A DNA stretch of 64,000 nucleotides from Pseudoxanthomonas sp. GM95 (GCF_900109775.1 NZ_FOAX01000001.1:620001-684000), one strand, 5' to 3'; positions 26,148-36,271 are shown, counted from the first letter of the stretch. Translations and numbers: made by a program. Notes: a model not told the origin generated them from the sequence alone.

Positions 26148-26621
26148 ATGCGGAACACCATGCAATCAATGGATCGACAGCGCGGTGCAGTGCTCTATGT
26201 GGCACTGGTTATGTTGATTTTGCTTGCCATGATCGGCATCGCCGGTATGCAGGTCACGAGCCTGCAGGAGAAGATGTCCGGAAACTATCGCAATACCAAT
26301 CTTGCATTCCAGAATGCAGAGGCTCGCGCCCGCAATGTTGAGACGTTGATCCAGGTCGCGGTCAATGCTGGGAACGCATATGTCTCGAATCAGGAAGTGT
26401 GCTCGCCATCCTTTGATCCGGCCACTTGGGCGGACGGAATCGCGACCGATACCGCCAGCTATACCCGCCGGCTTGATCGCTGTTTCCCTGCTTCAAGCCT
26501 GAAGATCGGCGAAAAACTGAGCGAGGACACAGGCAACATCTACGAGATTACCTCGCTTGATATCGACGATGCTGCCAATCCTGGCGCATCTGCCGTCATT
26601 GATACTGTTTTCATTCCCTGA
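26148..26621 (+). CDS. pilX: Type IV pilus assembly protein PilX
   Basis: A 157-residue protein with an N-terminal hydrophobic helix QRGAVLYVALVMLILLAMIGIAG and the block LQEKMSGNYRNTNLAFQNAEAR, diagnostic of PilX N-terminal domains (the usual ERDRNLAFQAAEAAL equivalent). As often in PilX, the processing-site motif is less canonical than in true pilins. It starts at the ATG at 26148, just after the pilW stop. Confidence 0.88.
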   Translation: MRNTMQSMDRQRGAVLYVALVMLILLAMIGIAGMQVTSLQEKMSGNYRNTNLAFQNAEARARNVETLIQVAVNAGNAYVSNQEVCSPSFDPATWADGIATDTASYTRRLDRCFPASSLKIGEKLSEDTGNIYEITSLDIDDAANPGASAVIDTVFIP

Positions 26622-26639
26622 GCCAGGGAGGATTCCATC

Positions 26640-29600
26640 ATGTCCTTGAGTCGTGGTCTGAAAATTTCCGCCGTGTTGTCGATATTGATCTGGGCCGTGG
26701 TGTCCAGCTTGAATATTAAGAGCGCGCCTGCCGATTATGCGATTGCGCAGACGCCGCTTTACTTGGGGCAGTCTCAGCCGCCGTTGATGATGCTGGTGAT
26801 GTCGCGTGACGAGCAGCTATTCAATAAGGCGTATGCCGACTACACAGACCTGAATGGCGACCAGGTGCTCGACACGACCTATCAGGATGCCTTCAGCTAC
26901 TCGGGTTACTTCGATCCTAACCGTTGTTACACCTACAGTAACGGCACGTTTTCGATGCCAGGCAACAACAATGCGATCGCCACTGGCGACAATAAGCATT
27001 ACTGCAACGGTTCGCGATGGTCCGGAAATTTCCTGAACTGGATCACCATGTCGCGCCTGGATGTGCTGCGCTTTGTGCTCTATGGCGGCAAGCGATATGC
27101 AGAAGCCAATGGTTCGACCACGCTTGAGCGCGCGACAATTCCCAGCGACTTGCACGCCTGGGTCAAGACCTACAGCGGCAGCGATATCGGCAATCTTGCA
27201 GGTACTTCAGGTTCCAGTCTGTCCTTTTGTAATGCAACAACAACAGTAGGCGGTGCGCCTCTGATGCGTGTGGCAACCGGAACCTATACCGAATGGGCTT
27301 CGACCGGCACCACGCAGTGCGCGACGGGTAGTGGTGACAGGCCCAGTGCCAGCAACACAAACGACTACATCGTGCGAGTGAACGTTTGTACGAGTACTGG
27401 CGCAGATAATCGCGAGAGCTTTTGCCGCAGTTATTCGGACGGAACCAATACATACTATCGCCCCGCTGGTCTACTTCAGCAGTATGGTGAGAGCGGTCAG
27501 CTGCGATTTGGCCTGATGAGCGGCACGTACAGCAGTCCACGCAGCGGTGGCGTCCTGAGGCGCAACATCGGTCGCATCGCAGGAAATAGCACCGGCACCG
27601 CTTGTACTACAGGCGATGAGATCAACCTCAACAATGGCACTCTTTGTAATCAGGGTTCTGGAACCGAAGGCATCATCAATACGATTGATCGTTTCCAGAT
27701 CAATGGATGGACTGGCAGCGTCTGGTCTGACTGCAATACTTACAGCATCCTCAATCGTCAGAGCAATCAGCACCTGAACAATCCAGGCTCGCCTACAAAC
27801 GGGCAATTGTGTTCGGCTTGGGGCAATCCGCTGGCCGAAATGTATGCCGAGGCAGTGCGCTATATCTCGGGCGGTAGCGCGACATTTAATAATACTGGTG
27901 AATTGTTGGGGATGCCTTCGCCTGCTTGGCAGGATCCTTATCGTGTCAAGGCCAGTGGCGGCAATTCCTACTGCGCTAAGTGCAGCATTCTCGTGCTTTC
28001 CTCGGGCTCGGTGTCTTTCGATAGCGATGAAGTTGGCACCACGGCGGCAGGTAATCCAACCACGCTGACCAATACCGTGGGAGGTCTGGAGGGTATAACG
28101 GGCGCAAATTACTTTGCCGGGCGTACGACCGCGACGCCTGCTGGCGACTACACGCTCAATACGCACGAGGACACCTGCAAATCTTTTTCTGTGAGCCAAC
28201 TAGGACTGGTGCGTGGTATCTGCCCGGATGCGCCGTCTGTAGAAGGCAGTTATCTGATGGCCGGTATCGCCTACGGCGCACACACGTCTGATGTTCGGGC
28301 CGCAAGCGTGCCGACAGGACGGCCCTCAGGTCGAACAAACACCGTCACTACCTATGGCGTCGCGTTTGAGGGGCTGCCGAGCTTCCGCATTCCGGTTGGG
28401 GCTGCGTCCATGACCCTGTCGCCGTTGTGCCAGGCCAACAACAGTGGCAGCGCTCAGCCGTCCGGTACGGGCTGGCGTACGTGCTCGCTCGGTGCGGTTG
28501 GCGTCGGCACCAAGACTTCCCAGGTCTCGCCATACAATATTTATGGTCGCGATCTTAGGTATAACGGTACCAATCTGGTGGCCGCCAGCTTCTCGCTTGT
28601 GTGGGAGGACTCGCTCTGGGGCAATGACCACGACAACGACCTGGTGGGCATGGTGACGTATTGCGTCGGCGCCGCTTGTTCCGATCAGACTGGTGGTCAC
28701 AACATCTGCTGGAATGCGAATCTTGGCAATTCCACGCCTGTAGCCGCCTGTTCTGCAACCGGCACTCCCCAGGTTGGTAGCGGCGAGGTCCTGGTTCGTA
28801 TCGAGACCCTGTCTGCCTACGCGGGCAACGCCATGCTCGGCGGCTTTACGATCACCGGCTCGACCACGGACGATACTTACCGTGCAGCGCTGCGCCCGGG
28901 CGGCACGGACGGGTCTGTGTTAACTGCGACTGGTAACCCGACCACAGGCAACCCGGGTAGCTGGACTCGTCCGCTTGTGTACAAGTTCACACCTGGTGCG
29001 GGCGATACCGGATTGCTCCAGTCGCCGCTTTGGTATGCGGCAAAGTATGGTGGCTTCGTGGATGCGAATGGTGGCACTGCCAACGTTCCGGACGATGGTG
29101 AGTGGAATTCGCGGGACAGTACGACGCCGGATAACTATTTCTTGGCACGCAATCCGGCCGATCTGCAGACCCAGCTTGGTCAGATCTTCCAGGGGGCTTT
29201 GGGAACAGCGACGCCTACCGCGGGCGCGACGTCAGGTGCGCGGATCACAGGCAGCTCTTTGTCGGTCGAGACTACCTTCAGCGTGCCGGACAATTCCAAC
29301 GACTGGATCGGTGCAGTGCGAGGGTCTGCTGTCCAGACCGCTACCGGGGCAACAGGCGCCCAGCAGTGGGATGCCACTACGGCGATGCCCCTCGAGGCAG
29401 CGCGTTCGATTTATTTCAATAAGACGCCGACGGCTTACGCAACAGGTGGCGCCGTCACCACAGCTGCGGCTGCTGCGCAGTTTTCTTGGGCAAATCTCTG
29501 TACGACTGGATCAACATGTAACTTTTCCGAAAGAATCCAGAACCTTGGGGCGCCATCGACCGCGTCCTGGGGTGGGATAATTTTTGGTGCACAGGGCCTT

Positions 29601-31490
29601 CCGACCTGGGTCAGCAAGTTGGCCACGTTCCTCAATCTGGATGCCGACGGCAGCTCTTTAGGCAACGCCTTGGTGGCTTACCTTCGCGGAAACGCTGCGA
29701 ACGAGATTCGCAATAGCGGCACGCTCAGGAGCCGCACCTCGATTCTTGGTGACATCGTCAACTCGTCGCCGGAAATTGTGACATTCCGCGATGACTACGG
29801 TTACGGTGGATGGTCGAATCTAACTTCAACTGCCCAACAAGCGCTGGCGGCCAGCTATTCGACCTATCTTGATACCAAAAAGGGGAGTGCGTACTACGCC
29901 ACGCCTACTGTTTTTGTCGGAGCTAACGATGGCATGTTGCATGCCTTCAATGGCAGCACAGGTGCGGAGCGTTTTGCATTTATTCCCTCAACCTCGCGCT
30001 CGCACATGTACGATCTGGCGGACCCGAATTACAGTCACGAGTACTACGTGGACGGCCTGTTGACCGTCGGGGATATCGCGACCACCGCGACAGGTACTTG
30101 GCGCACGGTTTTGGTCGGCAGCACGGGTGCTGGTTCGTCTAATGGTCAGTCCAGTGGTGGTGCCAAGTCGGTCTTCGGGCTGGATGTCACTCAGCCGGGA
30201 GGTTTTTCCGCCACGAGCGTGCTGTGGGAGATGGTGGGCGGCACCGGGACAGGGCAGAACGCGGATCTAGGTAACGTGATGGGCAAGCCGCTCATCGTGC
30301 CTGTCAATGTGACCGCCACGATCGGGGGCGTTGCAGTCAATGGCCCACGTTGGGTTGCGATCTTCGGTAATGGCCCCAACTCAAGCAGTGGTTTCCCGGC
30401 GCTGTTCGTGGTCGACGCCGCTAGCGGCCAGCGTTTGGCGGTGCTGAAGCCGACGCCGGCATCTTATGCAATCCAGAACGGTCTGATGAATGCCACGGGC
30501 ATCGCGACGGTCAACGCGAACGGGCTGGTAGATACGGTCTATGGTGGTGATCTGCAGGGTAACGTGTGGAAGTTTGACCTATCCAACGCCAATCCAAGCA
30601 GCTGGCAGATTTCTTTCGGTGGCGCGCCGTTGTTCACCGCGGTCATTCCAGCGTCAGGAAGCAATCCCGCGATCCCCCAGCCAATCACTGGTGGTATCGA
30701 AGTCGCGAGTGGTCCCAGTGGGGGCGTGAGTGTTTACTTCGGTACCGGAAGATACTTTGTGGAAGGCGACAATGCGCAAGCCAATACCGCGAGTCGTGCA
30801 GTCCAAAGCCTTTACGGTGTCTGGGACAAGCTCGATGGCACGCGGATCGGCACCGCGACCGGTACTGCAGCTGCGACGAATGGGCGTGCCTCGCTAGTCG
30901 CCCAGGTGCTGTCTACGGGAACGACCAGCACCGGAGTGACTACGCGCAATGTGAGCAATGGCGCTGTCAACTATGCATCTGCAAGAGGATGGTATGTCGA
31001 CTTGAGCTTGCCAACGGTGTCCGGATCGGGCGCCACCGCGATTAATTATTACGGTGAAAGGTTCTTTGGTACGCCACGTATCCAGAATGGCAAAGTGTTC
31101 TTCACGACTTTTGCTCCGGGTGGGGTGGATTGCGGGAGTGGAGGTGGGTTCAACTGGCTCTACGGTCTTGATTTGTTGACAGGCGGGGGGGACATGTCGG
31201 GACTGACACTTACACCGGGAGGTACCTCGGTCTGTACCGCTAACTGCGGTGCGATTGCCTTGAATGCGAGCGATCAGTCCAGTACACCTGTGCGTACTAC
31301 AAGTATCTTGGTGCCACAGAGCGGCGGCGCGACTGTGTGTAAATCGGGCGACCCAGGATGTGTGTTCGGCACATCACTGGATGCGGGGTTGGCGGCGCAG
31401 CAGTGCACGTTGGTGTTGAAAGCTGTTGGTGCTGCACCGCTATATTTGCCACGTCCATGTGGACGGCAGTCGTGGCGACAGATTCGATAG
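26640..31490 (+). CDS. pilY1: Type IV pilus tip adhesin/assembly factor PilY1
   Basis: A 1616-residue secreted protein. A hydrophobic leader lies at about 8-25. The N-terminal half is large and cysteine-rich and specific to the lineage; the C-terminal third is the PilC/PilY1 beta-propeller (about 1040-1500, with FVGANDGMLHAFNG, EYYVDGLLTVGD and GGDLQGNVWKFDLS) and ends CGRQSWRQIR as in Xanthomonadaceae PilY1. A calcium-type loop DLNGDQVLD occurs at 70-78, while the propeller loop expected to bind calcium reads NANGLVD (1292-1298). PilY1 works at the pilus tip in adhesion and retraction control. AGGGAGGA precedes the ATG. Uninterrupted. Confidence 0.92.
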   Translation: MSLSRGLKISAVLSILIWAVVSSLNIKSAPADYAIAQTPLYLGQSQPPLMMLVMSRDEQLFNKAYADYTDLNGDQVLDTTYQDAFSYSGYFDPNRCYTYSNGTFSMPGNNNAIATGDNKHYCNGSRWSGNFLNWITMSRLDVLRFVLYGGKRYAEANGSTTLERATIPSDLHAWVKTYSGSDIGNLAGTSGSSLSFCNATTTVGGAPLMRVATGTYTEWASTGTTQCATGSGDRPSASNTNDYIVRVNVCTSTGADNRESFCRSYSDGTNTYYRPAGLLQQYGESGQLRFGLMSGTYSSPRSGGVLRRNIGRIAGNSTGTACTTGDEINLNNGTLCNQGSGTEGIINTIDRFQINGWTGSVWSDCNTYSILNRQSNQHLNNPGSPTNGQLCSAWGNPLAEMYAEAVRYISGGSATFNNTGELLGMPSPAWQDPYRVKASGGNSYCAKCSILVLSSGSVSFDSDEVGTTAAGNPTTLTNTVGGLEGITGANYFAGRTTATPAGDYTLNTHEDTCKSFSVSQLGLVRGICPDAPSVEGSYLMAGIAYGAHTSDVRAASVPTGRPSGRTNTVTTYGVAFEGLPSFRIPVGAASMTLSPLCQANNSGSAQPSGTGWRTCSLGAVGVGTKTSQVSPYNIYGRDLRYNGTNLVAASFSLVWEDSLWGNDHDNDLVGMVTYCVGAACSDQTGGHNICWNANLGNSTPVAACSATGTPQVGSGEVLVRIETLSAYAGNAMLGGFTITGSTTDDTYRAALRPGGTDGSVLTATGNPTTGNPGSWTRPLVYKFTPGAGDTGLLQSPLWYAAKYGGFVDANGGTANVPDDGEWNSRDSTTPDNYFLARNPADLQTQLGQIFQGALGTATPTAGATSGARITGSSLSVETTFSVPDNSNDWIGAVRGSAVQTATGATGAQQWDATTAMPLEAARSIYFNKTPTAYATGGAVTTAAAAAQFSWANLCTTGSTCNFSERIQNLGAPSTASWGGIIFGAQGLPTWVSKLATFLNLDADGSSLGNALVAYLRGNAANEIRNSGTLRSRTSILGDIVNSSPEIVTFRDDYGYGGWSNLTSTAQQALAASYSTYLDTKKGSAYYATPTVFVGANDGMLHAFNGSTGAERFAFIPSTSRSHMYDLADPNYSHEYYVDGLLTVGDIATTATGTWRTVLVGSTGAGSSNGQSSGGAKSVFGLDVTQPGGFSATSVLWEMVGGTGTGQNADLGNVMGKPLIVPVNVTATIGGVAVNGPRWVAIFGNGPNSSSGFPALFVVDAASGQRLAVLKPTPASYAIQNGLMNATGIATVNANGLVDTVYGGDLQGNVWKFDLSNANPSSWQISFGGAPLFTAVIPASGSNPAIPQPITGGIEVASGPSGGVSVYFGTGRYFVEGDNAQANTASRAVQSLYGVWDKLDGTRIGTATGTAAATNGRASLVAQVLSTGTTSTGVTTRNVSNGAVNYASARGWYVDLSLPTVSGSGATAINYYGERFFGTPRIQNGKVFFTTFAPGGVDCGSGGGFNWLYGLDLLTGGGDMSGLTLTPGGTSVCTANCGAIALNASDQSSTPVRTTSILVPQSGGATVCKSGDPGCVFGTSLDAGLAAQQCTLVLKAVGAAPLYLPRPCGRQSWRQIR

Positions 31491-31506
31491 GAGAAGGGAA
31501 GTGCGG

Positions 31507-31929
31507 ATGAATTCTTTGAAGCATCAGGTGGGCGGCTTCACTTTGATCGAATTGATGATCGTCGTGGCGGTCGTGGCGATCCTAGCTGCCATCGCTTATC
31601 CGTCCTATCAGGATGCGGTGCGCAAATCGCGCCGTGGCCAGGCCAAGGCAGATCTTGTGGAGTACGTGCAGTTGGCTGAGCGTTTTCATACAACGCAGAA
31701 CACGTATTTCGGTTTCGCATTGCCGGTTACCAAATCGCCAAGGGAGACCAGTGCCACCGCTTACTACAACCTGACCTTGACCACTAGTGCAGCGACACCC
31801 AATACATTCACCATCACTGCCACGCCGCAGACTGCGGGCGGCCAGAACAGAGACACTTGCGGTACTTTGACGATCAATCAAGCAAATGTCCGCACTGCTG
31901 GAGGCGCCTCCAACCCAAATTGCTTTTGA
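31507..31929 (+). CDS. pilE: Type IV pilin PilE (minor pilin)
   Basis: A 140-residue pilin-like protein. The leader MNSLKHQVGG precedes FTLIELMIVVAVVAILAAIA, with glutamate at +5, and the helix continues YPSYQDAVRKSRRGQAKADL, the PilE signature found behind PilY1 in many gammaproteobacteria. Two cysteines (in RDTCG and at NPNCF near the C-terminus) suit the pilin disulfide loop. The ATG at 31507 is taken because it gives the short leader; the frame is open upstream over the end of pilY1. Last gene of the operon; no clear terminator precedes the tRNA promoter. Confidence 0.92.
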   Translation: MNSLKHQVGGFTLIELMIVVAVVAILAAIAYPSYQDAVRKSRRGQAKADLVEYVQLAERFHTTQNTYFGFALPVTKSPRETSATAYYNLTLTTSAATPNTFTITATPQTAGGQNRDTCGTLTINQANVRTAGGASNPNCF

Positions 31930-31942
31930 CTCAGGAAACCAC

Positions 31943-31972
31943 TTGATCAATGCAGGCGCGGCGGATTAGAAT
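31943..31972 (+). promoter_or_regulatory. Candidate promoter of tRNA-Asn
   Basis: TTGATC (31943-31948) and TAGAAT (31967-31972) stand 18 bases apart, ending 9 bases before the tRNA. Confidence 0.55.
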
Positions 31973-31981
31973 GCGCACCCC

Positions 31982-32058
31982 GCCCGAATAGCTCAGCCGG
32001 TTAGAGCACTTGACTGTTAATCAGGGGGTCGTTGGTTCGAGTCCAACTTCGGGCGCCA
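31982..32058 (+). tRNA. tRNA-Asn (anticodon GTT)
   Basis: The acceptor arms GCCCGAA (31982-31988) and TTCGGGC (32048-32054) pair fully, with G discriminator and an encoded CCA (32056-32058). The anticodon loop CTGTTAA places GTT at 32016-32018, flanked by a 5-bp stem. The T arm contains GGTTCGAGTCC. It marks the junction between the AT-richer pilin operon and GC-rich DNA. Confidence 0.96.
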
Positions 32059-32066
32059 AAGTACAC

Positions 32067-32104
32067 AAGCAAAGGCCTGCAGCGATGCAGGCCTTTGCTT
32101 TTCT
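32067..32104. terminator. Intrinsic terminator of tRNA-Asn, also facing the convergent fimT gene
   Basis: A 14-bp perfect stem, AAGCAAAGGCCTGC (32067-32080) with GCAGGCCTTTGCTT (32087-32100), has an AGCGAT loop and is followed by TTCT. It lies 9 bases after the tRNA. Confidence 0.88.
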
Positions 32105-32143
32105 CCGTTTCCGGCCGCAAGGGCGAAGATGGCTGGCGCCTCT

Positions 32144-32710
32144 TCAAGCCTGGCAGCCGTCCGAATTGTCCGGCTTCTCGACGCGGGTGCGGCCGCTGCG
32201 GTTCACGATCACCGCCGCCCGGGCGTGCTGATCGCGGCACAGGCGGATGGTGAGGTTGCTGCCGCCGGCGCTGCCGCTGGGCAAGAAGGTGACGCGCGGC
32301 CGGCCGCTGGTGGAGATGATGCGCAGGCCGGGATCGCGCGGGCCGGCTTCGACCCGGAGCAGATCGTCCGGGCCATCCGGGCGATGGTTGCCGTTGGCGT
32401 CGTAGAACATGATCCAGCCTTGCGTCCAGTCACTGTCGTCCCGACATTGATTGTTGCCGTCGTTCGGGCACACCACGGTGGGCATGTGATAGGTGACCGC
32501 GGTGCTGCGCGCGGAGGCCATGAACGAGCTCAGCAGGTTGGTCGCAGCGCTCTCGCGCTGGTGCTGGATCACGCTGCTGTAGGAAGGCAGGCCGACCGCC
32601 AGCCCGATGCTGGCCACGGCCATGACCACGGTGGCCTCGATCAGGCTGAAACCGGCGATCCTGCGGCGGGACGTGGCGGGCGAGGCGATCTGCGGGAGCT
32701 TGGCGTCCAT
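32144..32710 (-). CDS. Second GspH/FimT family pseudopilin
   Basis: A 188-residue prepilin-like protein. The leader of about 20 residues precedes [21 protein letters not shown], with glutamate at +5, then [31 protein letters not shown] and a GspH-type C-terminal domain with [25 protein letters not shown]. It converges on tRNA-Asn and is GC-rich, unlike the FimT at 23883. The ATG at 32710 is preferred; the frame is open 66 bases further upstream. It may be the older chromosomal FimU/FimT copy; which minor pilin role it fills is uncertain. Confidence 0.87.
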   Translation of the reverse strand: MDAKLPQIASPATSRRRIAGFSLIEATVVMAVASIGLAVGLPSYSSVIQHQRESAATNLLSSFMASARSTAVTYHMPTVVCPNDGNNQCRDDSDWTQGWIMFYDANGNHRPDGPDDLLRVEAGPRDPGLRIISTSGRPRVTFLPSGSAGGSNLTIRLCRDQHARAAVIVNRSGRTRVEKPDNSDGCQA

Positions 32711-32868
32711 CGGGCAATCCTTTGTCCGTGCGGTTGGGGTGTGACCAGCTTCCAGATTTGCTGATCGCGCCAACATCGCCAGGCGCCACGGCGCGCTGTA
32801 GGAATTCTCCGCACCAGGCCGTCATCCAAGGCGGCGCTATACTTTTTGACGCTCTCCAGGCAGGCCCC

Positions 32869-34887
32869 ATGACTGACCAATTCCAGCTTGTTTCCCCGTA
32901 TTCGCCCGCGGGCGACCAGCCCGCCGCGATTGAAAAGCTGACCGAGAATTTCGAGTCCGGCCTGGCCAAGCAGACCCTGCTGGGCGTGACCGGTTCGGGT
33001 AAGACCTACACGATCGCCAACGTGATCGAGCGGATCCAGAAGCCGACCCTGATCATGGCGCCCAACAAGACGCTTGCGGCGCAGCTGTATGGCGAGTTCA
33101 AGTCGTTCTTCCCGAACAACGCAGTCGAGTACTTCGTCAGCTACTACGACTACTACCAGCCCGAGGCCTACGTGGCCGCTTCGGATACCTTCATCGAGAA
33201 GGACAGCTCGATCAACGAGCACATCGAGCAGATGCGCCTGGCGGCGACCAAGACCCTGCTGTCGCGGCGCGATGCGATCGTGGTGGCTACCGTCTCGGCG
33301 ATCTACGGCCTGGGAGCACCCGAGGATTACCTGTCGCTGCGCCTGATCCTCTCGCGCGGCGAGCACATCGACCAGCGCGAGCTGATCCGCCACCTGACCC
33401 AGCTGCAGTACACGCGCAACGAGTACGAGCTGCAGCGCGGCGCGTTCCGCGTGCGCGGCGAGGTGATCGACGTGCACCCGGCCGAAAACGACGTGGAAGC
33501 CCTGCGCATCGAGCTGTTCGACGGCGAGGTCGAGAACCTGACCCTGTTCGATCCGCTGACCGGCGAAACCATCCGCAAGGTGCCGCGTTTCACCATCTAT
33601 CCCAAGACCCACTACGCCACCACGCGCGAACGCGTGCTCTCGGCCGTGGACACCATCAAGATCGAGCTGAAGGAGCGGCTGGAACAGCTGTACCAGCAGA
33701 ACAAGCTGGTCGAGGCGCAGCGCCTGGCGCAGCGTACCCAGTTCGACCTGGAGATGATGGCCGAGGTGGGCTTCTGCTCCGGCATCGAGAACTACTCGCG
33801 GCATCTGACCGGCAAGGCCGCTGGCGAGCCGCCGCCGACCCTGTTCGATTACCTGCCGGCCGACGCGCTGCTGGTGATCGACGAGTCGCACGTGACCATT
33901 CCGCAGATTGGCGCCATGTACAAGGGCGACCGTTCGCGCAAGGAAACGTTGGTGGAATTCGGCTTCCGCCTGCCGTCGGCGCTGGACAACCGGCCGCTGC
34001 GGTTCGAGGAATGGGAAGCGCGCTCGCCGCGCAGCATCTATGTCTCGGCCACGCCCGGTCCTTACGAGCTGCGCGAGTCCGATGGCGAGATCACCGAGCT
34101 GGTAGTGCGCCCGACCGGCCTGATCGATCCGGTGGTCGAAATCCGTCCGGTCGGCACTCAGGTCGACGACCTGCTGTCGCAGATCAACGAGCGGATCGGC
34201 TGGGGCGACCGCGTGCTGGTCACCACGCTGACCAAGCGCATGGCCGAGAACCTGACCGAATATCTGGGCGAGCACGGCATCAAGGTGCGCTACCTGCACT
34301 CGGACGTGGACACGGTCGAGCGCGTGGAGATCATCCGCGACCTGCGCCTGGGCAAGTTCGACGTGCTGGTGGGCATCAACCTGCTGCGCGAAGGCCTGGA
34401 CATGCCCGAGGTGTCGCTGGTGGCGATCCTGGACGCGGACAAGGAAGGCTTCCTGCGTTCGACCGGCTCGCTGATCCAGACCATCGGCCGCGCCGCGCGC
34501 AACCTGCGCGGCAAGGCGATCCTGTATGCGGATCGGATGACCCGCTCCATGCAGGCGGCCATCGACGAGACCGACCGCCGCCGCGAGAAGCAGGTCGAAT
34601 ACAACACCGCCCACGGCATCGTGCCCAAGTCGGTCGCGCGGCCGATCGTGGACGTGCTGGAAGGCGCGCGCGATGCGGCCAATGACGAGGCGCCCAAGCG
34701 CGGCAAGGGCCGCCGCGTGGCCGAGCCGGCCGAGGACTACAGCGCGCTCAGTCAGCCGCAGATCGCGGCCAAGCTCAAGGCGCTGGAGACCAAGATGTAC
34801 CAGCACGCGCGCGACCTGGAGTTTGAGGACGCCGCGCGCCTGCGCGACGAAATCCAGAAGCTCAAGACGGCCAGCTTGGTGGTCTGA
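32869..34887 (+). CDS. uvrB: UvrABC system protein B
   Basis: A 672-residue helicase-like subunit of nucleotide excision repair, which loads onto damaged DNA with UvrA and positions UvrC. The Walker A GVTGSGKT lies near residue 40, followed by the beta-hairpin region [16 protein letters not shown], the DESHV Walker B block, [27 protein letters not shown] split over helicase motifs V and VI, and a C-terminal UVR domain ([20 protein letters not shown]). The ATG at 32869 gives the standard length; the frame is open upstream to 32722 without homology. Confidence 0.98.
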   Translation: MTDQFQLVSPYSPAGDQPAAIEKLTENFESGLAKQTLLGVTGSGKTYTIANVIERIQKPTLIMAPNKTLAAQLYGEFKSFFPNNAVEYFVSYYDYYQPEAYVAASDTFIEKDSSINEHIEQMRLAATKTLLSRRDAIVVATVSAIYGLGAPEDYLSLRLILSRGEHIDQRELIRHLTQLQYTRNEYELQRGAFRVRGEVIDVHPAENDVEALRIELFDGEVENLTLFDPLTGETIRKVPRFTIYPKTHYATTRERVLSAVDTIKIELKERLEQLYQQNKLVEAQRLAQRTQFDLEMMAEVGFCSGIENYSRHLTGKAAGEPPPTLFDYLPADALLVIDESHVTIPQIGAMYKGDRSRKETLVEFGFRLPSALDNRPLRFEEWEARSPRSIYVSATPGPYELRESDGEITELVVRPTGLIDPVVEIRPVGTQVDDLLSQINERIGWGDRVLVTTLTKRMAENLTEYLGEHGIKVRYLHSDVDTVERVEIIRDLRLGKFDVLVGINLLREGLDMPEVSLVAILDADKEGFLRSTGSLIQTIGRAARNLRGKAILYADRMTRSMQAAIDETDRRREKQVEYNTAHGIVPKSVARPIVDVLEGARDAANDEAPKRGKGRRVAEPAEDYSALSQPQIAAKLKALETKMYQHARDLEFEDAARLRDEIQKLKTASLVV

Positions 34888-35000
34888 GCGCGCGCGGCGC
34901 TGAACGGGTGAGAAAAGATGCGCCGATCGGTTCCCGTCGGCGAATCCGGGTGTTATGATGCGCGCCCCCGCAACGGGGCGTCGACAACGCAAGTTGCTAC

Positions 35001-35075
35001 GGGCGGTTAGCTCAGCGGTAGAGCACTACCTTGACATGGTAGGGGTCACAGGTTCGAACCCTGTACCGCCCACCA
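35001..35075 (+). tRNA. tRNA-Val (anticodon GAC)
   Basis: GGGCGGT (35001-35007) pairs with ACCGCCC (35065-35071), followed by A and an encoded CCA (35073-35075). The anticodon loop TTGACAT gives GAC at 35033-35035 between CTACC and GGTAG. The T arm contains GGTTCGAACCC. A TATGAT hexamer (34954-34959) lies upstream as a possible -10. Confidence 0.96.
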
Positions 35076-35165
35076 TCTGGTTCCTCGCAGGATCAGATGG
35101 CCGGCCTTCGAAAGAGGCCAGGTCGTGACCACGACCACATCAACGCACGGAACAGCATGAGGAAG

Positions 35166-35190
35166 ACACCCTCCTGACCGGGGGTGTTTT
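35166..35190 (+). terminator. Probable terminator after tRNA-Val
   Basis: ACACCC (35166-35171) and GGGTGT (35182-35187) form a 6-bp stem followed by TTTT, about 90 bases after the tRNA. Confidence 0.6.
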
Positions 35191-35347
35191 GCTGTGGGCG
35201 TTTCTGATCAATGGGCGCGCGGCCTGCGGCGTGGGGTATCGAGCACTGGTCACGTGCCAAGATGGCGATGTCGCTCCCTTTGCGTGTTCGAGCCCAAGCA
35301 GCGGAGTGGGGCGCTTCTACCGAGGGCCCACTCGCGTTCGCGTCGCT

Positions 35348-36241
35348 TCAGGCATCCATCCGCAGCGCATCGCGCAGCAGGGCGAACGCGGGCGAGCTGT
35401 GCCGCCGGCTCGGGTAATAGAGGTGGTAGCCGGCGAAGGGCGGGCACCAGTCGGCGAGCACGCGGACCAGGCGGCGCGCGGCGATGTGCTCGCGCACCAG
35501 ATCCTCGGGCATGTAGGCCAGACCCAGGCCGTTGAGCGCGGCGTTCATCCGCAGGGCGATGTTGTTGAAGACCAGTTGACCCTCGACCCGGACCTTCAGC
35601 TCCTCGCCGTTCTTCTCGAACTCCCACGGGAACAGACCGCCGTAAGTGGGTAGGCGCACGGCGATGCAGTTGTGCCCGGTCAGCGCGCGTGGCGTGGTGG
35701 GCTTGCCGTGGCGCTTGAAGTAGTCGGGCGAGGCGACCACGGTCATGCGCATGTCCGGCGCCACGCGCACCGCGACCATGTCCTTGGCCACCTGTTCGCC
35801 CAGGCGAATGCCGGCATCGTAGCCTTCGGCGACGATGTCGGTCAGGCCGTAGTCGACGATGATCTCAATGCTGAGGTCAGGGTGATCCGGGAGCAGCTTG
35901 GCCAGCACCGGCTGCAGCACGGTCAGGGCGGCGTGCTCGCCAGCGGTGATGCGCAGTTTGCCGGCGGGGCGCTCGCGGAACTCGCTGAGCAGGCCCAGTT
36001 CGTGATTGATCTCCTCGAAGCGGGGCGCCACCACGCTGAGCAGGCGCGTGCCGGCTTCGGTCGGCGAGACGCTGCGCGTGGTACGGGCGAGCAGGCGTAC
36101 GCCCAGGCGTTGCTCCAGGTTGCGCATCGCGCGGCTCAGGGCCGGCTGCGACATGCCGAGCTTGGCCGCGGCGCGGGTGAAGCTACGCTCCTTGGCCACC
36201 ACGAAGAACTGCGCGAGCTGGTCATACGACTCGGCCGACAT
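35348..36241 (-). CDS. LysR family transcriptional regulator
   Basis: A 297-residue LysR-type regulator. The winged helix-turn-helix occupies about 1-60 (FFVVAKERSFTRAAAKLGMSQ then PALSRAMRNLEQRLG), and the effector-binding domain fills about 85-290 (GKLRITAGEHAA start). The ATG at 36241 is preferred; a TTG at 36265 would add eight residues. It is divergent from the flavodoxin/aldo-keto reductase operon, and a good LysR-type dyad lies in between, so that operon is its likely target. The inducer is unknown; the neighbours suggest an electrophile, aldehyde or quinone. Confidence 0.92.
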   Translation of the reverse strand: MSAESYDQLAQFFVVAKERSFTRAAAKLGMSQPALSRAMRNLEQRLGVRLLARTTRSVSPTEAGTRLLSVVAPRFEEINHELGLLSEFRERPAGKLRITAGEHAALTVLQPVLAKLLPDHPDLSIEIIVDYGLTDIVAEGYDAGIRLGEQVAKDMVAVRVAPDMRMTVVASPDYFKRHGKPTTPRALTGHNCIAVRLPTYGGLFPWEFEKNGEELKVRVEGQLVFNNIALRMNAALNGLGLAYMPEDLVREHIAARRLVRVLADWCPPFAGYHLYYPSRRHSSPAFALLRDALRMDA

Positions 36242-36271
36242 TGATGCGTCCAGGGTATAAGGCAATTCCGA

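Noticed and set aside
31982-32058. tRNA-Asn as an attachment site of an integrated element
   Set aside because: No integrase and no second copy of the tRNA 3' end were found on either side, so attachment-site status is not supported.
32641-34992. 783-residue open frame antisense to uvrB
   Set aside because: uvrB is certain on the plus strand; the antisense frame is an Arg/His/Gln/Ala-rich composition artefact of GC-rich codons with no recognisable motif.
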